From positions 1,736,001 through 1,800,000 of the forward strand of contig NZ_LR134263.1 in NCBI RefSeq assembly GCF_900636325.1: 64,000 bases of DNA. The letters are read 5' to 3'. The translations under genes were made by a program, and so were the position numbers. The notes beneath the pieces are model-generated. The model was given only the letters and a program-made list of their open reading frames with translations, had not been told where the DNA came from and made no database searches. Source of the stretch: Staphylococcus delphini (GTDB taxonomy: Bacteria > Bacillota > Bacilli > Staphylococcales > Staphylococcaceae). Positions 8,516-17,924 of this stretch are shown in pieces. Position 1 is the first letter of the stretch. The number at the start of each line of letters is the position of its first letter.

Positions 8516-9850
8516 ATGTTTTTTAAACAATTTTATGACAATCATTTATCTCAAGCTTCATATTTAGTCGGCTGTCAACGCACGGGGGAAGCAATCATTA
8601 TCGATCCTATCCGCGATTTAACGGAATATATTAAAGTTGCTGAAAATGAAGGTTTAACAATTACTCAAGCTACTGAAACGCACATTCACGCTGACTTTGC
8701 ATCTGGCATTCGTGATGCAGCAAAACGATTAAATGCGGATATTTATGTTTCCGGTGAAGGCGATGAACAATTAGGTTATAAAAATATGCCTGAACAAACA
8801 CATTTTGTTAAAAATAAGGATGTTATACAAGTCGGTCACGTTAAATTAGAAGTGTTGCATACACCTGGTCATACCCCTGAGAGTATCAGTTTCCTTCTTA
8901 TTGACGAAGGCGGTGGCTCAAGTGTTCCAATGGGCTTATTTAGTGGTGATTTTATTTTTGTAGGAGATATCGGTAGACCTGATTTACTAGAAAAGTCAGT
9001 TCAAATGAAAGGCTCTACAGAAGTTGGTGCAAAACAAATGTATCAATCTATAGAGCGCATTAAAGCATTACCGGATTATATTCAAATTTGGCCGGGCCAC
9101 GGTGCTGGAAGTCCGTGCGGTAAGTCATTAGGTGCCGTACCGATGTCTACGCTAGGTTATGAAAAAATCAATAACTGGGCATTTAATGAAACTGATGAAA
9201 AACAATTTATTGAAACACTAACATCAAATCAACCGGCGCCACCACATCACTTTGCACAAATGAAAAAAATCAATCAATTGGGTATGGACTTGTATCAACC
9301 ATACAATGTTTACCCTAGTTTAGATCACGAAAGAATCGCATTTGATCTTCGTAGTAAAGAAGCATTTCATGGGGGGCATACAGAAGGAACAATTAATATC
9401 CCTTACAACAAAAACTTTATTAACCAAATCGGTTGGTATTTAAATTTTGAAAAAGGTATTGACTTAATTGGAGATAAATCTACAGTTGAGCAAGCCACAC
9501 AAACTTTACAATTAATTGGCTTTGATCATGTAGAGGGATATCGTTTACCAAACCCAGAGATGACAACACAATCCATTCATAGCGCGGATATGTCTGGTGA
9601 TGAAGCACATGTATTAGATGTTCGAAATGATGAAGAATGGAAAAATGGTCATTTAGAACAAGCTGTCCACATTCCTCACGGCAAATTGTTAACTGAAAAA
9701 ATTCCTTTTAATAAAGAGGAAAAAATCTATGTACATTGTCAGTCAGGCGTTAGAAGTGCAATCGCTGTGGGCATATTAGAGCATAAAGGCTTTAAAAATG
9801 TTGTAAATGTCAGAGAAGGATATCAAGGTTTTAAAGAATCACTAAAATAA
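8516..9850 (+). CDS. cstB: CstB, persulfide dioxygenase-rhodanese fusion
   Basis: Non-heme iron enzyme that oxidises persulfides and yields thiosulfate. The N-terminal metallo-beta-lactamase-like domain (about 1-250) has the metal motif THIHADFASG and later metal ligands in HTPGHTPES, GDFIFVGDIG and WPGHGAG. The middle rhodanese-like domain (about 260-345) lacks a catalytic cysteine. The C-terminal rhodanese carries HCQSGVRS with Cys408, the position known in S. aureus CstB. Length 444 aa is normal. It follows cstA by 29 bases with AAAGGAG upstream and precedes sqr by 17 bases. Confidence 0.94.
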   Translation: MFFKQFYDNHLSQASYLVGCQRTGEAIIIDPIRDLTEYIKVAENEGLTITQATETHIHADFASGIRDAAKRLNADIYVSGEGDEQLGYKNMPEQTHFVKNKDVIQVGHVKLEVLHTPGHTPESISFLLIDEGGGSSVPMGLFSGDFIFVGDIGRPDLLEKSVQMKGSTEVGAKQMYQSIERIKALPDYIQIWPGHGAGSPCGKSLGAVPMSTLGYEKINNWAFNETDEKQFIETLTSNQPAPPHHFAQMKKINQLGMDLYQPYNVYPSLDHERIAFDLRSKEAFHGGHTEGTINIPYNKNFINQIGWYLNFEKGIDLIGDKSTVEQATQTLQLIGFDHVEGYRLPNPEMTTQSIHSADMSGDEAHVLDVRNDEEWKNGHLEQAVHIPHGKLLTEKIPFNKEEKIYVHCQSGVRSAIAVGILEHKGFKNVVNVREGYQGFKESLK

Positions 9851-9867
9851 TGTAAGGGTGTGAAATA

Positions 9868-11061
9868 ATGACTAAGCATTATCAAATTGTTATTGTAGGT
9901 GGCGGCACAGCAGGTATTACAGTAGCAGCAAGGCTATTAAAAAAGAATGAAAATTTAAAAGGAAAAATAGCTATTATTGATCCAGCTGAATATCATTATT
10001 ATCAACCTCTATGGACATTGGTAGGCGCTGGCGTATCAGATTTGAAAAGCTCTCGTAAAAGTATGGCACATGTCATTCCAAAAGGTGCTCAATGGATTAA
10101 AAATGCAGTATCAAGCTTTCAACCTGATCACAACAGTCTAACTTTAGAAGATGACACAGAAGTGAGTTATGCGTATTTAGTGGTCGCTCCAGGGTTACAA
10201 ATTAATTGGTCTTCTATTAAAGGATTAAAAGAAAATATAGGCAAAAATGGTGTTTGTTCTAACTATTCACCTGACTACGTTAACGAAACTTGGAGACAAA
10301 TTGCTCATTTGAAACAGGGCAATGCCATATTTACGTATCCCAATACTCCTGTGAAATGTGGAGGCGCTCCGATGAAAATCATGTATTTAGCTGAAGATTA
10401 TTTCAGAAAACATGATATCCGATCTAGCGTCAATGTCATTTATGAAACACCTAAAGATGCCTTATTTGACGTAGAAAAATATAAAACAGAGTTAGAAAAA
10501 ATCGTTGAAGAACGAGATATTATAGTGAACTTTAAATATAACCTTGTTGAAATTGATGGAGACAAAAAGGTGGCCTCATTTGAACATATCGACACTGGAG
10601 AAAGAAAAACGATAGACTACGAAATGTTACATGTCACGCCACCAATGGGCCCTTTAGATGTCATTAAAGAAAGTGCCCTTTCAGACAACGACGGCTGGGT
10701 AGATATTGATCCTACCACATTACAACACAAAAATTACTCAAATGTGTTCTCGCTCGGGGATGCTTCAAATGCACCGACTTCTAAAACAGGAGCAGCGATT
10801 CGTAAACAAGCGCCTATTGTTGTCAACAATTTATTACAGGTGATCAATAGCGAGATGCTGACACATCATTATGACGGCTATACTTCTTGCCCTATTGTCA
10901 CGGGTTATAATAAATTAATTCTCGCTGAGTTTGATTATAACAAAAAACCGAAAGAAACGATGCCTTTTAACCAAGCTAAAGAACGCCGAAGCATGTATGT
11001 ATTTAAAAAAGATTTATTACCGAAAATGTACTGGCATGGTATGTTAAAAGGCCGAATGTAA
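9868..11061 (+). CDS. sqr: Sulfide:quinone oxidoreductase, Sqr
   Basis: Membrane-associated FAD enzyme that oxidises H2S to a persulfide and passes electrons to menaquinone. The N-terminal FAD-binding motif is VIVGGGTAGITVAARL. Cysteines in GVCSNYSP and VKCGGAPMK are the likely redox pair. A further FAD segment, SLGDASNAPTSKTGAA, lies near residue 290. Length 397 aa. It is the last gene of the cst operon and is followed by a strong terminator. With CstA and CstB it completes the sulfide oxidation route. Confidence 0.93.
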   Translation: MTKHYQIVIVGGGTAGITVAARLLKKNENLKGKIAIIDPAEYHYYQPLWTLVGAGVSDLKSSRKSMAHVIPKGAQWIKNAVSSFQPDHNSLTLEDDTEVSYAYLVVAPGLQINWSSIKGLKENIGKNGVCSNYSPDYVNETWRQIAHLKQGNAIFTYPNTPVKCGGAPMKIMYLAEDYFRKHDIRSSVNVIYETPKDALFDVEKYKTELEKIVEERDIIVNFKYNLVEIDGDKKVASFEHIDTGERKTIDYEMLHVTPPMGPLDVIKESALSDNDGWVDIDPTTLQHKNYSNVFSLGDASNAPTSKTGAAIRKQAPIVVNNLLQVINSEMLTHHYDGYTSCPIVTGYNKLILAEFDYNKKPKETMPFNQAKERRSMYVFKKDLLPKMYWHGMLKGRM

Positions 11062-11092
11062 ACAAATACTCAAAAAATTTATAAAATAAATC

Positions 11093-11123
11093 GGGGCTGA
11101 AACATCAAACTCAGCCCCTTTTT
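11093..11123 (+). terminator. cst operon terminator
   Basis: GGGGCTGA (11093-11100) and TCAGCCCC (11111-11118) form a perfect 8-bp GC-rich stem with a 10-base loop, followed by a T run. It lies 31 bases after the sqr stop. The rest of the gap to cinA (11124-11199) shows nothing notable. Confidence 0.9.
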
Positions 11124-11199
11124 AATTTAATAGTCTGAAATGTATGACTAAAAAATATTCATAGTAGCAACTTCTGTCTAAATTAAGTTCATATTTTTA

Positions 11200-12357
11200 T
11201 CATTTACTTATGGACTCTCTTAACCAATTCAACCATGTGATGAGAATATAATTTTGACTTCTGTCGCGTTGTAAATGTTTCATTTGCGCCATTTTAAACG
11301 TTTTAACTTGGAATGTATCGCCTGTTAATAATCCAATAAAAACTGTGTTGTTTTGAGAAAGTATACTTACGGCCTGTTCGCTATCATAAAGTGATTGAAC
11401 AAATTGCGTCGCTGTATAGAGCTGATTTTCTATCGTATCTGAAGCATCTAAAAAGGGGTCATGATGCAACATGTAGCCTTTTAGTAAATGTTGTGTGTCG
11501 TTTTGCTTTAAACGTGCATGGAGCAACCCTTCTGTCACTTGATCATAGATAGCAAACGTTTGATCTTGCAACTGAAGGACCGCTTGTTCAGGCGTCATGT
11601 CATCCGAACCATAGTAATACCAACCCAGTCGTTTTAATATTTCTTCTTTAATGGGCGCAATTAAATTTCGTGTCACTTCAGAATTTTCACCACTTGCTGT
11701 GAGACGAATCGTTACTTCATGTGTGCCCGCTAAAGGAGCGATTGTTGGGTTAGACTGGGCATCAATCAAGTCCATCAGTTCAGTTTCGACTTGTGACTCA
11801 CCAATACCACAAAAGCGTAAAACTTCTGATTCAATGGTTTGATCTCCTTGAAAGAAGTACGGCATCAACTTATTGACGACCATGGGCTGAAGTTCTTTAG
11901 GTGGACCTGGTAACATCACGATATGTTTATGCTCATGCTGAACATAAATACCTGGTGCCATGCCGACTTCATTCGCCAAAACTTCGGCCCCTTCAATAAC
12001 TAATGCTTGTTGTCGATTATTCGGTGTCATCACTTTATCGTGTTGTTTGAAATAATCTTCTATATCATCCATTGCGCTTTGATTGATGACAAGGTCTTTA
12101 TTCAACACTTCTGCCACAGTTTGCTTCGTTAAATCATCTTTTGTTGGACCCAGTCCCCCTGTCAAAACGAGCACATCATATTGTCGCAAAGCACGTCTTG
12201 TCACATTTTCAAGTCGTTGTGCATTATCCCCAACTACAATATGTTCGAGCACATGATGACCCGCTTCGTTAAATTTTTGCGACACAAATTGTGCATTCGT
12301 ATTGACAATTTGTCCAAGTAGTAATTCTGATCCAACAGCGATAATACATACTTTCAT
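11200..12357 (-). CDS. cinA: CinA-family protein (competence/damage-inducible)
   Basis: The N-terminal MoaB/MogA-like domain is clear (MKVCIIAVGSELLLG, TGGLGPTKDD, LPGPPKE). The C-terminal half aligns in position with the CinA/PncC amidase domain, but the usual serine motif (AESCTGG-like) is not visible. The corresponding stretch reads YDQVTEGLL, so NMN deamidase activity is doubtful. As far as I recall, staphylococcal CinA proteins share this decay. The frame is open to 12372, but the ATG at 12357 follows GGAGGAAG with good spacing and gives 385 aa. recA, its normal neighbour, is separated by the cst cluster. Confidence 0.9.
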   Translation of the reverse strand: MKVCIIAVGSELLLGQIVNTNAQFVSQKFNEAGHHVLEHIVVGDNAQRLENVTRRALRQYDVLVLTGGLGPTKDDLTKQTVAEVLNKDLVINQSAMDDIEDYFKQHDKVMTPNNRQQALVIEGAEVLANEVGMAPGIYVQHEHKHIVMLPGPPKELQPMVVNKLMPYFFQGDQTIESEVLRFCGIGESQVETELMDLIDAQSNPTIAPLAGTHEVTIRLTASGENSEVTRNLIAPIKEEILKRLGWYYYGSDDMTPEQAVLQLQDQTFAIYDQVTEGLLHARLKQNDTQHLLKGYMLHHDPFLDASDTIENQLYTATQFVQSLYDSEQAVSILSQNNTVFIGLLTGDTFQVKTFKMAQMKHLQRDRSQNYILITWLNWLRESISK

Positions 12358-12515
12358 ATGATCTTCCTCCATCTCAAATTCGTGTTGATTAAAGTCGTCA
12401 TTATATTTTATTGTAGCTTACATTGCTATTTTACAAAAAAGAATCACTCAAACAAATGAATCACCTTTATCATTCTACTAAAACATGGTGGAATACGAAA
12501 AACCAAATAAAAAAA

Positions 12516-12537
12516 GACTAGGGTCCACACCCCAGTC
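12516..12537 (-). terminator. pgsA terminator
   Basis: On the minus strand GACTGGGG and CCCTAGTC form a stem with one mismatch and a short loop, followed by TTTTTTT. It lies 154 bases after the pgsA stop and upstream of cinA, so cinA needs its own promoter. The 333-base gap (12358-12690) holds nothing else I can name. Confidence 0.75.
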
Positions 12538-12690
12538 AACCTTGGTCGCTTGTTCGAAATTACAAAAGATTGAAACAGCGTCATTTAAACTCAACTTTGC
12601 ACAAAATGAATCGTTTTAATATACGTCATTTCTTAAACATATGCACATTGACCTCATTGCCATCAATCTCAAATTGCAAAACAGACGGGC

Positions 12691-13278
12691 TTATGCATTT
12701 TTATCTTGTAAAAATACGTCGCGACCTTTATAAAAGTACTCAATGCCAGAAAGTACAGTGAAAAATACACCCACATATAATAAAACTTGTCCTAAACTGA
12801 AACCCATCCACTGACTGAAAGGTTCCCCTAATAAAATTAAAATCAAAGCAATCATTGTCACTGCAGTTTTAATTTTACCTAATTGCCCCGCCGCACTAAC
12901 AAAACCTTGTTCAATTTGTAGTAAACGTAATCCTGTGACTGCAAATTCACGTGCGATAATAATGACAGCTACTACTGAATTTGTTAAACCGAGTTCAACG
13001 AGTACAATCAGCGCAGCGGAGACAAGCAGTTTGTCTGCCAGCGGATCTAAAAATTTTCCCATGTTCGTGACGATTTGCCATTTCCGCGCTAAATAACCGT
13101 CTAAAAAATCACTAAATGACGCCAAAATAAATATGATGCCACTGATTAGAAATTCAATTCGAATCGGCTGTCCTCCCAAGAATGTCACTTGTCCCATTCC
13201 AAAATCTACAAGCGCAAATAACATAAAGATAGGGATTAAAATAACGCGAAAGACGGTAATCTGATTCGGTATATTCAT
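12691..13278 (-). CDS. pgsA: CDP-diacylglycerol-glycerol-3-phosphate 3-phosphatidyltransferase
   Basis: Makes phosphatidylglycerolphosphate, the precursor of phosphatidylglycerol and cardiolipin. The CDP-alcohol phosphotransferase signature is complete: [10 protein letters not shown], then [11 protein letters not shown] (Asp-Gly, Ala-Arg and two further Asp residues in register). About five membrane segments are visible. The start at 13278 follows AGAGGAAC and gives 195 aa; upstream codons are also open. It is the last gene of the ymf-rodZ-pgsA run. Confidence 0.95.
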   Translation of the reverse strand: MNIPNQITVFRVILIPIFMLFALVDFGMGQVTFLGGQPIRIEFLISGIIFILASFSDFLDGYLARKWQIVTNMGKFLDPLADKLLVSAALIVLVELGLTNSVVAVIIIAREFAVTGLRLLQIEQGFVSAAGQLGKIKTAVTMIALILILLGEPFSQWMGFSLGQVLLYVGVFFTVLSGIEYFYKGRDVFLQDKNA

Positions 13279-13318
13279 TATTGTTCCTCTTTTCACTAAT
13301 CTGTATCTCTTATTATCA

Positions 13319-13714
13319 TTATAACATAAGGGTCATCAGCACCCAAAGTACCGCTGTAACACCTGTTAATAAACCTATTAAAATCGCTATTTTCCTTGGC
13401 TGTTGATCTAATTGTTGGAAGGTTAATACCTCTTTTTGTTGAGCGATTTGTTCTAAAATTATATGCGCTTGTCGTTGCACTGCCGGTAGTTCTTCATGAT
13501 GTTTTTCTATAAGCAAACGTCCGTCAATATTGACTGATTGTGCATATTTTTGGATAAACCCTCGAATGTAATTGGGATGCTTAAATTGATCAAACCGGTT
13601 TTGTTCAATATCTATGAGTGTCTCTCGTTGAATCTGCGTTCTTTTTTCTAATTCAGTTAACGTCATCCCTAAACGTTCTCTTTTACTTTGTAATACTTCT
13701 CCAATAGTCCGCAA
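13319..13714 (-). CDS. RodZ-like helix-turn-helix membrane protein
   Basis: The N-terminal Xre/RodZ-type helix-turn-helix (residues 5-75, [20 protein letters not shown] and [12 protein letters not shown]) is followed by a short linker and one C-terminal membrane helix ([19 protein letters not shown]). At 131 aa it is much shorter than RodZ of rod-shaped bacteria and has no extracytoplasmic domain, as is usual for staphylococci. The start is a TTG at 13714 preceded by GGAGGG, 8 bases upstream. It lies between ymfK and pgsA, the conserved Firmicutes order. A role in cell-shape or division organisation is inference. Confidence 0.8.
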   Translation of the reverse strand: MRTIGEVLQSKRERLGMTLTELEKRTQIQRETLIDIEQNRFDQFKHPNYIRGFIQKYAQSVNIDGRLLIEKHHEELPAVQRQAHIILEQIAQQKEVLTFQQLDQQPRKIAILIGLLTGVTAVLWVLMTLML

Positions 13715-13731
13715 GTGTCATCCCTCCATCA

Positions 13732-14577
13732 TTACAATGAACCGAATCCATCGCCAAAGCCATCACCAAAACCGCCAAAAGCATCCCCAAAATCTAAATT
13801 GTTTTTACTTCGCACGGTTTTCTTCTTCATCTCTTCATATTCAATTTCTTGATTCTCTTCGGCACGCAATTCAATAATATAATCAAAGTCATCCATGATA
13901 TAATCACTTGCTTCAACAAACAAGTCTGGATGCTCTACCACTTTAACAGACGGCAAGGTCATAACCTCTTTTACAAGTTCCTGATGTTTCGGATTCGTTT
14001 CTCTTGCTGTCACTGCACCATCGATAATGTACACATGATCTTTATCATATTCACCTTTAATTAAAGAACTACGCACCGTTTGTTTAATCAGTGTCGAACT
14101 GATAAACAACCATTTTTTATGCGCTGAAACACTACCCGCAACGATAGATTCTGTTTTACCGACACGTGGCATGCCTCGAATACCGATCAATTTATGTCCT
14201 TCTTCTTTAAATAGCTCTGCCATAAAGTCGACGAGTAACCCTAAATCATCTCTTTCAAAACGGAATATTTTTTTATCGTGTTCGTCTTGTTTTACATAGC
14301 GTCCGTGTCTTACTGCAAGTCTATCTTTCAGTTCAGGTTCTCGTAACACTCTTAACGAAATGTCATCAATTTCTTTTAACAATGTCTCAAAACGTTTAAT
14401 TTTTTCTTCGCTATCCGATTTAATAATAAAGGCACGAATGGACTGATCAATACCGTTAATCGTTCCAATATTAATGCCCATCATCCCTAACAAACTCGAA
14501 ACGTCACCTAATAACCCTGCACGATTCACATTAATTTGATATTCTAAGTACCATTCGCGTTTTTCTCGTGTAATCAT
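13732..14577 (-). CDS. ymfK: YmfK/DUF3388-family protein
   Basis: The N-terminal ACT-like region (residues 5-75, EYQINVNRAGLLGDVSSLLG) is followed by the conserved DUF3388 body with a P-loop-like GMPRVGKTES near residue 140. The C-terminus is an unusual tail rich in Gly, Phe and Asp (FGDGFGDGFG). The function of the family is not known to me beyond its conserved place in the ymf cluster. The ATG at 14577 follows GGGGG and gives 281 aa; a longer frame reaches 14598. The neighbours modify elongation factor P, so a link to that pathway is possible but unproven. Confidence 0.75.
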   Translation of the reverse strand: MITREKREWYLEYQINVNRAGLLGDVSSLLGMMGINIGTINGIDQSIRAFIIKSDSEEKIKRFETLLKEIDDISLRVLREPELKDRLAVRHGRYVKQDEHDKKIFRFERDDLGLLVDFMAELFKEEGHKLIGIRGMPRVGKTESIVAGSVSAHKKWLFISSTLIKQTVRSSLIKGEYDKDHVYIIDGAVTARETNPKHQELVKEVMTLPSVKVVEHPDLFVEASDYIMDDFDYIIELRAEENQEIEYEEMKKKTVRSKNNLDFGDAFGGFGDGFGDGFGSL

Positions 14578-14633
14578 CAAAATCCCCCTTAATGTCAACA
14601 GTGGCTTTTATCTTTAATCCCCATTATATCAAA

Positions 14634-15338
14634 CTAGCAATACCAACCACCATTAATACGTTGAACAGTACCGGTTACACTTTGCGACAATGGCGATATC
14701 AAAAAGCGTGTAACATGTGCTATTTCATTCGGGTCAACCCAACGATTTTGAGGCAATTCCTCTAACAATGCTACACGTGCTTCGTGATCGAGCGCATCCG
14801 TCATTGAACCCGCGACGACACCAGGAGCAATCGCATTGACGGTCACTGATGTACGGGCTAATTCTTTGGCCAATGATTTCACAAAACCAATTTGTGCCGC
14901 TTTCATACTCGAATAAACCGTCTCAAAGCTAGCACCCGTTTCACCCCAAATGGACGAAATCGCTACAATTCTGCCATGCGGACTTTGAATGAGTTGGTTA
15001 ACAAAATATTGTGTCATTTTAATGAAATGAAAAACGTGTACTTGATAAGCTTCATGAATATCCGTATCTGTCATATCTTGGAGCATCCCAAATAAACTAT
15101 GACCACTCGCATATATGAGAGCATCTAAATTGCGCACAAAACTTAATTTTTCCTCGAGATTAACAGGTTGAGACAAATCCAGTTGCACAAATTGCACAGG
15201 TTGCCCTTGAAATTCATCCATCAAAGTTGCTAACGGGGTTTGATGGTATGTCACAATCACTTCATAACCATTTGAAAGAAGGTCATGCGTGATTGCACGA
15301 CCTATTGTTCCAGAACCACCGATGACGATTGCTTTCAT
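14634..15338 (-). CDS. ymfI: SDR-family reductase, YmfI (EF-P 5-aminopentanone reductase)
   Basis: Short-chain dehydrogenase/reductase of 234 aa. The Rossmann motif is GGSGTIGRAI at the N-terminus; catalytic Ser lies in AISSIWGETG, and YSSMK gives the Tyr/Lys pair. In Bacillus subtilis YmfI reduces 5-aminopentanone on Lys32 of elongation factor P to 5-aminopentanol. The neighbouring YmfF and YmfH are genetically tied to the same modification. Its start overlaps the end of ymfH by 4 bases. A generic FabG-like activity cannot be excluded. Confidence 0.85.
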   Translation of the reverse strand: MKAIVIGGSGTIGRAITHDLLSNGYEVIVTYHQTPLATLMDEFQGQPVQFVQLDLSQPVNLEEKLSFVRNLDALIYASGHSLFGMLQDMTDTDIHEAYQVHVFHFIKMTQYFVNQLIQSPHGRIVAISSIWGETGASFETVYSSMKAAQIGFVKSLAKELARTSVTVNAIAPGVVAGSMTDALDHEARVALLEELPQNRWVDPNEIAHVTRFLISPLSQSVTGTVQRINGGWYC

Positions 15339-16624
15339 GGCGTTTTAATCTCCAAACGACTATCGACAAGTGCATTCATATCGATACGACGGCGAACTGT
15401 TTCATTCATTGTATCTAACGTAATACTATCGATCACATTCAATAATTCAAACAAACTTACGCCATCAAAATAAAACTTTGTGGATTGATTCGCGATATAT
15501 TCTGGTGCATTTAAACTCGAGATATATTCACCAATAAATTGACGTTTTAACAAATCGAACGTATGCTGATCATCTAAAGTACCGATTCGTGCACGTAATT
15601 CGTCTAATAGTAATATTTTTAACTGTTCAGGTTCTGTCGTAGCTGATGTAATTAATGAAAAGCTGTATGTCGGCTCAATGACTGTTTGATAACTGAACGT
15701 ATCGTCAATTAAATCTTGGCTCAATAATGACTGATAAAAATTCGTCTCTTCACCATAGATCATCTCAAAGAAAAATGACATTTCGATATCTTCTTTGACA
15801 CCTTGATGGCGTGACACATCATAGACCGGATGTTTCAAACCGAGCATGATTCTTGGTGATTGAAGGGCCATCGCTTCAACGACTTGATGTTCAATCACTT
15901 CAGTAGATTCATTGAGTGGATCGCGTTCAATCTTTGGTTGTGCCACGATTCCGCGTGCATCTTCATGTGTACGCACTAAATTTTCAATATGCTCTGGATC
16001 GACATCACCAACGACAAAAAGCACCATATTAGAAGGATGATAAAATGTTTCATAACATAAATATAAATCGTCTTTCGTAATTTCATAAATGCTCTCAACT
16101 GACCCTGCAATATCAACACGTACAGGATGTTCTTGATACATCGCACGTAACGTATTAAACATCAAACGGTATCCCGGTTGCTCTTGATACATTTTAATTT
16201 CTTCTGCAATAATGCCTTTTTCTTTTTCGACTGATGCCTCAGAAAAGTATGGTGACTCTACCATTTTCAATAAACGTAGAATGTTGTCATCGATATGGTT
16301 TGTAGCGCTAAATAAATAACTCGTACGGTCAAAACTTGTAAATGCGTTTACTTGTGCATCATGTTCTGCAAATTCTGTAAATAAGTCGCCTTCTTCTTTT
16401 TCAAACAGCTTATGCTCTAAGAAATGGGCAACACCATCTGGGACAGAAACGAATTCATCTGCGTCGTGTGGTTTAAAACGATGGTCTAATGAACCAAACT
16501 GCGTCGTGTATGTCACAAACGTTTTTTGAAAATCCTTCTTTGGAATAATGAACAGATTCAAGCCATTCGCCAAAGTAGCATGATAGACCGTTTCATCAAT
16601 TTGTTGATAGTATGTTTCATTCAT
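15335..16624 (-). CDS. ymfH: M16-family peptidase-like YmfH
   Basis: Insulinase-type protein of about 429 aa with the inverted zinc motif HFLEH (in VAHFLEHKLFE) and a downstream acidic residue region, so the metal site looks intact. It is paired with YmfF, which lacks the site; the two probably form a heterodimer, as in other M16 pairs. In B. subtilis this pair is linked to EF-P aminopentanol modification. The preferred ATG at 16624 lies 9 bases after AGGAGG and overlaps the ymfF stop by 8 bases. A first in-frame ATG at 16633 sits directly on the ribosome site and is unlikely. Confidence 0.88.
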   Translation of the reverse strand: MNETYYQQIDETVYHATLANGLNLFIIPKKDFQKTFVTYTTQFGSLDHRFKPHDADEFVSVPDGVAHFLEHKLFEKEEGDLFTEFAEHDAQVNAFTSFDRTSYLFSATNHIDDNILRLLKMVESPYFSEASVEKEKGIIAEEIKMYQEQPGYRLMFNTLRAMYQEHPVRVDIAGSVESIYEITKDDLYLCYETFYHPSNMVLFVVGDVDPEHIENLVRTHEDARGIVAQPKIERDPLNESTEVIEHQVVEAMALQSPRIMLGLKHPVYDVSRHQGVKEDIEMSFFFEMIYGEETNFYQSLLSQDLIDDTFSYQTVIEPTYSFSLITSATTEPEQLKILLLDELRARIGTLDDQHTFDLLKRQFIGEYISSLNAPEYIANQSTKFYFDGVSLFELLNVIDSITLDTMNETVRRRIDMNALVDSRLEIKTP

Positions 16625-17891
16625 CCGTATCATCCTCCTTTGTCAAAATATAAATTGTATCGAGATGCGCATTTTGACAGAGACGTTGAATGTCTTCGTG
16701 TTTAACGGCTTGTATACGCGCTTCATATTGGTCATCCGTTTCTGGGACTTCAAGCAACAATTGGTTATGCATCATTTCAATCATATTTTTCGGACGGTCT
16801 TTTGATTCCTTACGTCCTGATAAAATGATCTTCTTCGCTAATGCCATTTTGTCCTCTGTAAAGTCACCTGATTTGAAACGGTTAAATGCCTCGATAATCG
16901 TTTCTTTAGCTAATTGGTAATCTTTAGCTGAAACCCCACTCATAACGAATAGGAAACCATTTTTACCATCAATTTGTGAATGAATCGAGTAAGCGAGACT
17001 CTTTTGTTCTCGGACTTCATTGAATAACACTGATGAAGGATCTCCACCAAACATCATATTGAACACGAGAAATGCATAAAAATCTTTTTCACCATATTGG
17101 GTAGGAAAACGAAAACCCATGTTTAATTTCGCTTGATCGATATTGTCTTGTTCTATCACTTCATTAACTGATGCATCGTGCTGGATATGTTGACCGAATT
17201 GTGTCGTTTCATATGTAAAAGGTTGAATATTAAATTCTGTTTGTATATGTTGAATTGTCGCTTCTTCCTCAACATTGCCTACCACGTATACTGAACAGTA
17301 GTCATTATCTAACATCGAACGATATGTATCATATAAGTCTGTCGCTGTAATGCTATCAATTTCATCAAGGTCGCCTGCTGCCATATAACGGTAAGGATGT
17401 TCACCAAACATATGCTTAAGTAAACGTAAATATGCAATTTGTGATTTATTATCTTCAATCGCTGTCAGTTTTTTCTTCAATAAACTTTTCTCTTGTGCGA
17501 CAAACGTTTCATCAAAGGCGCCGTTTTTAACAAGTGGATTAAGAATGACCTCTTTTAATAATGCCATCCCTTTGTCAAATAATGGTTCATCATCTAACAA
17601 ATAACGTTCATTCACAATTTCAAGTGTAACAGTGATGACGTGGCGGTCTTTGTACTTCGACACGTAACTATTGACATAAGCACCATACAATTCAGAGAGA
17701 TATTGATTGAATGCTTTATCTGTCGGAAATTGTTGTGTGGCACGGACGAGTAATTTACTTAACAAAGAACGTTGCGTCATCGTCTTTTTATCTAATGGAG
17801 CCATAAATTTAAATGTCATCGTCGTCGTTTTAAATTTGTTCGTGGATAAAACGGATATACGTTGATCCGGGTGTTCTTGAAGTTGTTTCAT
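16617..17891 (-). CDS. ymfF: M16-family inactive subunit YmfF
   Basis: M16 peptidase fold, 424 aa, without the HxxEH zinc motif, consistent with the non-catalytic partner of YmfH. Recognisable M16 segments include YGEHPYRYMA-like HMFGEHPYRYMAAG and the glycine-rich FNMMFGGDPSS. It is translationally coupled to ymfH. It follows the GntR-type gene after 33 bases with GGAGGAG upstream. Role by analogy with B. subtilis: EF-P 5-aminopentanol modification. The biochemical function is not established here. Confidence 0.85.
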   Translation of the reverse strand: MKQLQEHPDQRISVLSTNKFKTTTMTFKFMAPLDKKTMTQRSLLSKLLVRATQQFPTDKAFNQYLSELYGAYVNSYVSKYKDRHVITVTLEIVNERYLLDDEPLFDKGMALLKEVILNPLVKNGAFDETFVAQEKSLLKKKLTAIEDNKSQIAYLRLLKHMFGEHPYRYMAAGDLDEIDSITATDLYDTYRSMLDNDYCSVYVVGNVEEEATIQHIQTEFNIQPFTYETTQFGQHIQHDASVNEVIEQDNIDQAKLNMGFRFPTQYGEKDFYAFLVFNMMFGGDPSSVLFNEVREQKSLAYSIHSQIDGKNGFLFVMSGVSAKDYQLAKETIIEAFNRFKSGDFTEDKMALAKKIILSGRKESKDRPKNMIEMMHNQLLLEVPETDDQYEARIQAVKHEDIQRLCQNAHLDTIYILTKEDDTDE

Positions 17892-17924
17892 GCAACTCCT
17901 CCTTTAACAATTGTTTTAATATCT

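Noticed and set aside
6257..11123. SCC element carrying the cst cluster
   Set aside because: No ccr recombinase, no attachment-site repeats and no rlmH nearby.
16617..17891. Loss of the zinc motif in an M16 peptidase as decay
   Set aside because: YmfF homologues normally lack the motif and pair with the active YmfH encoded next to it.
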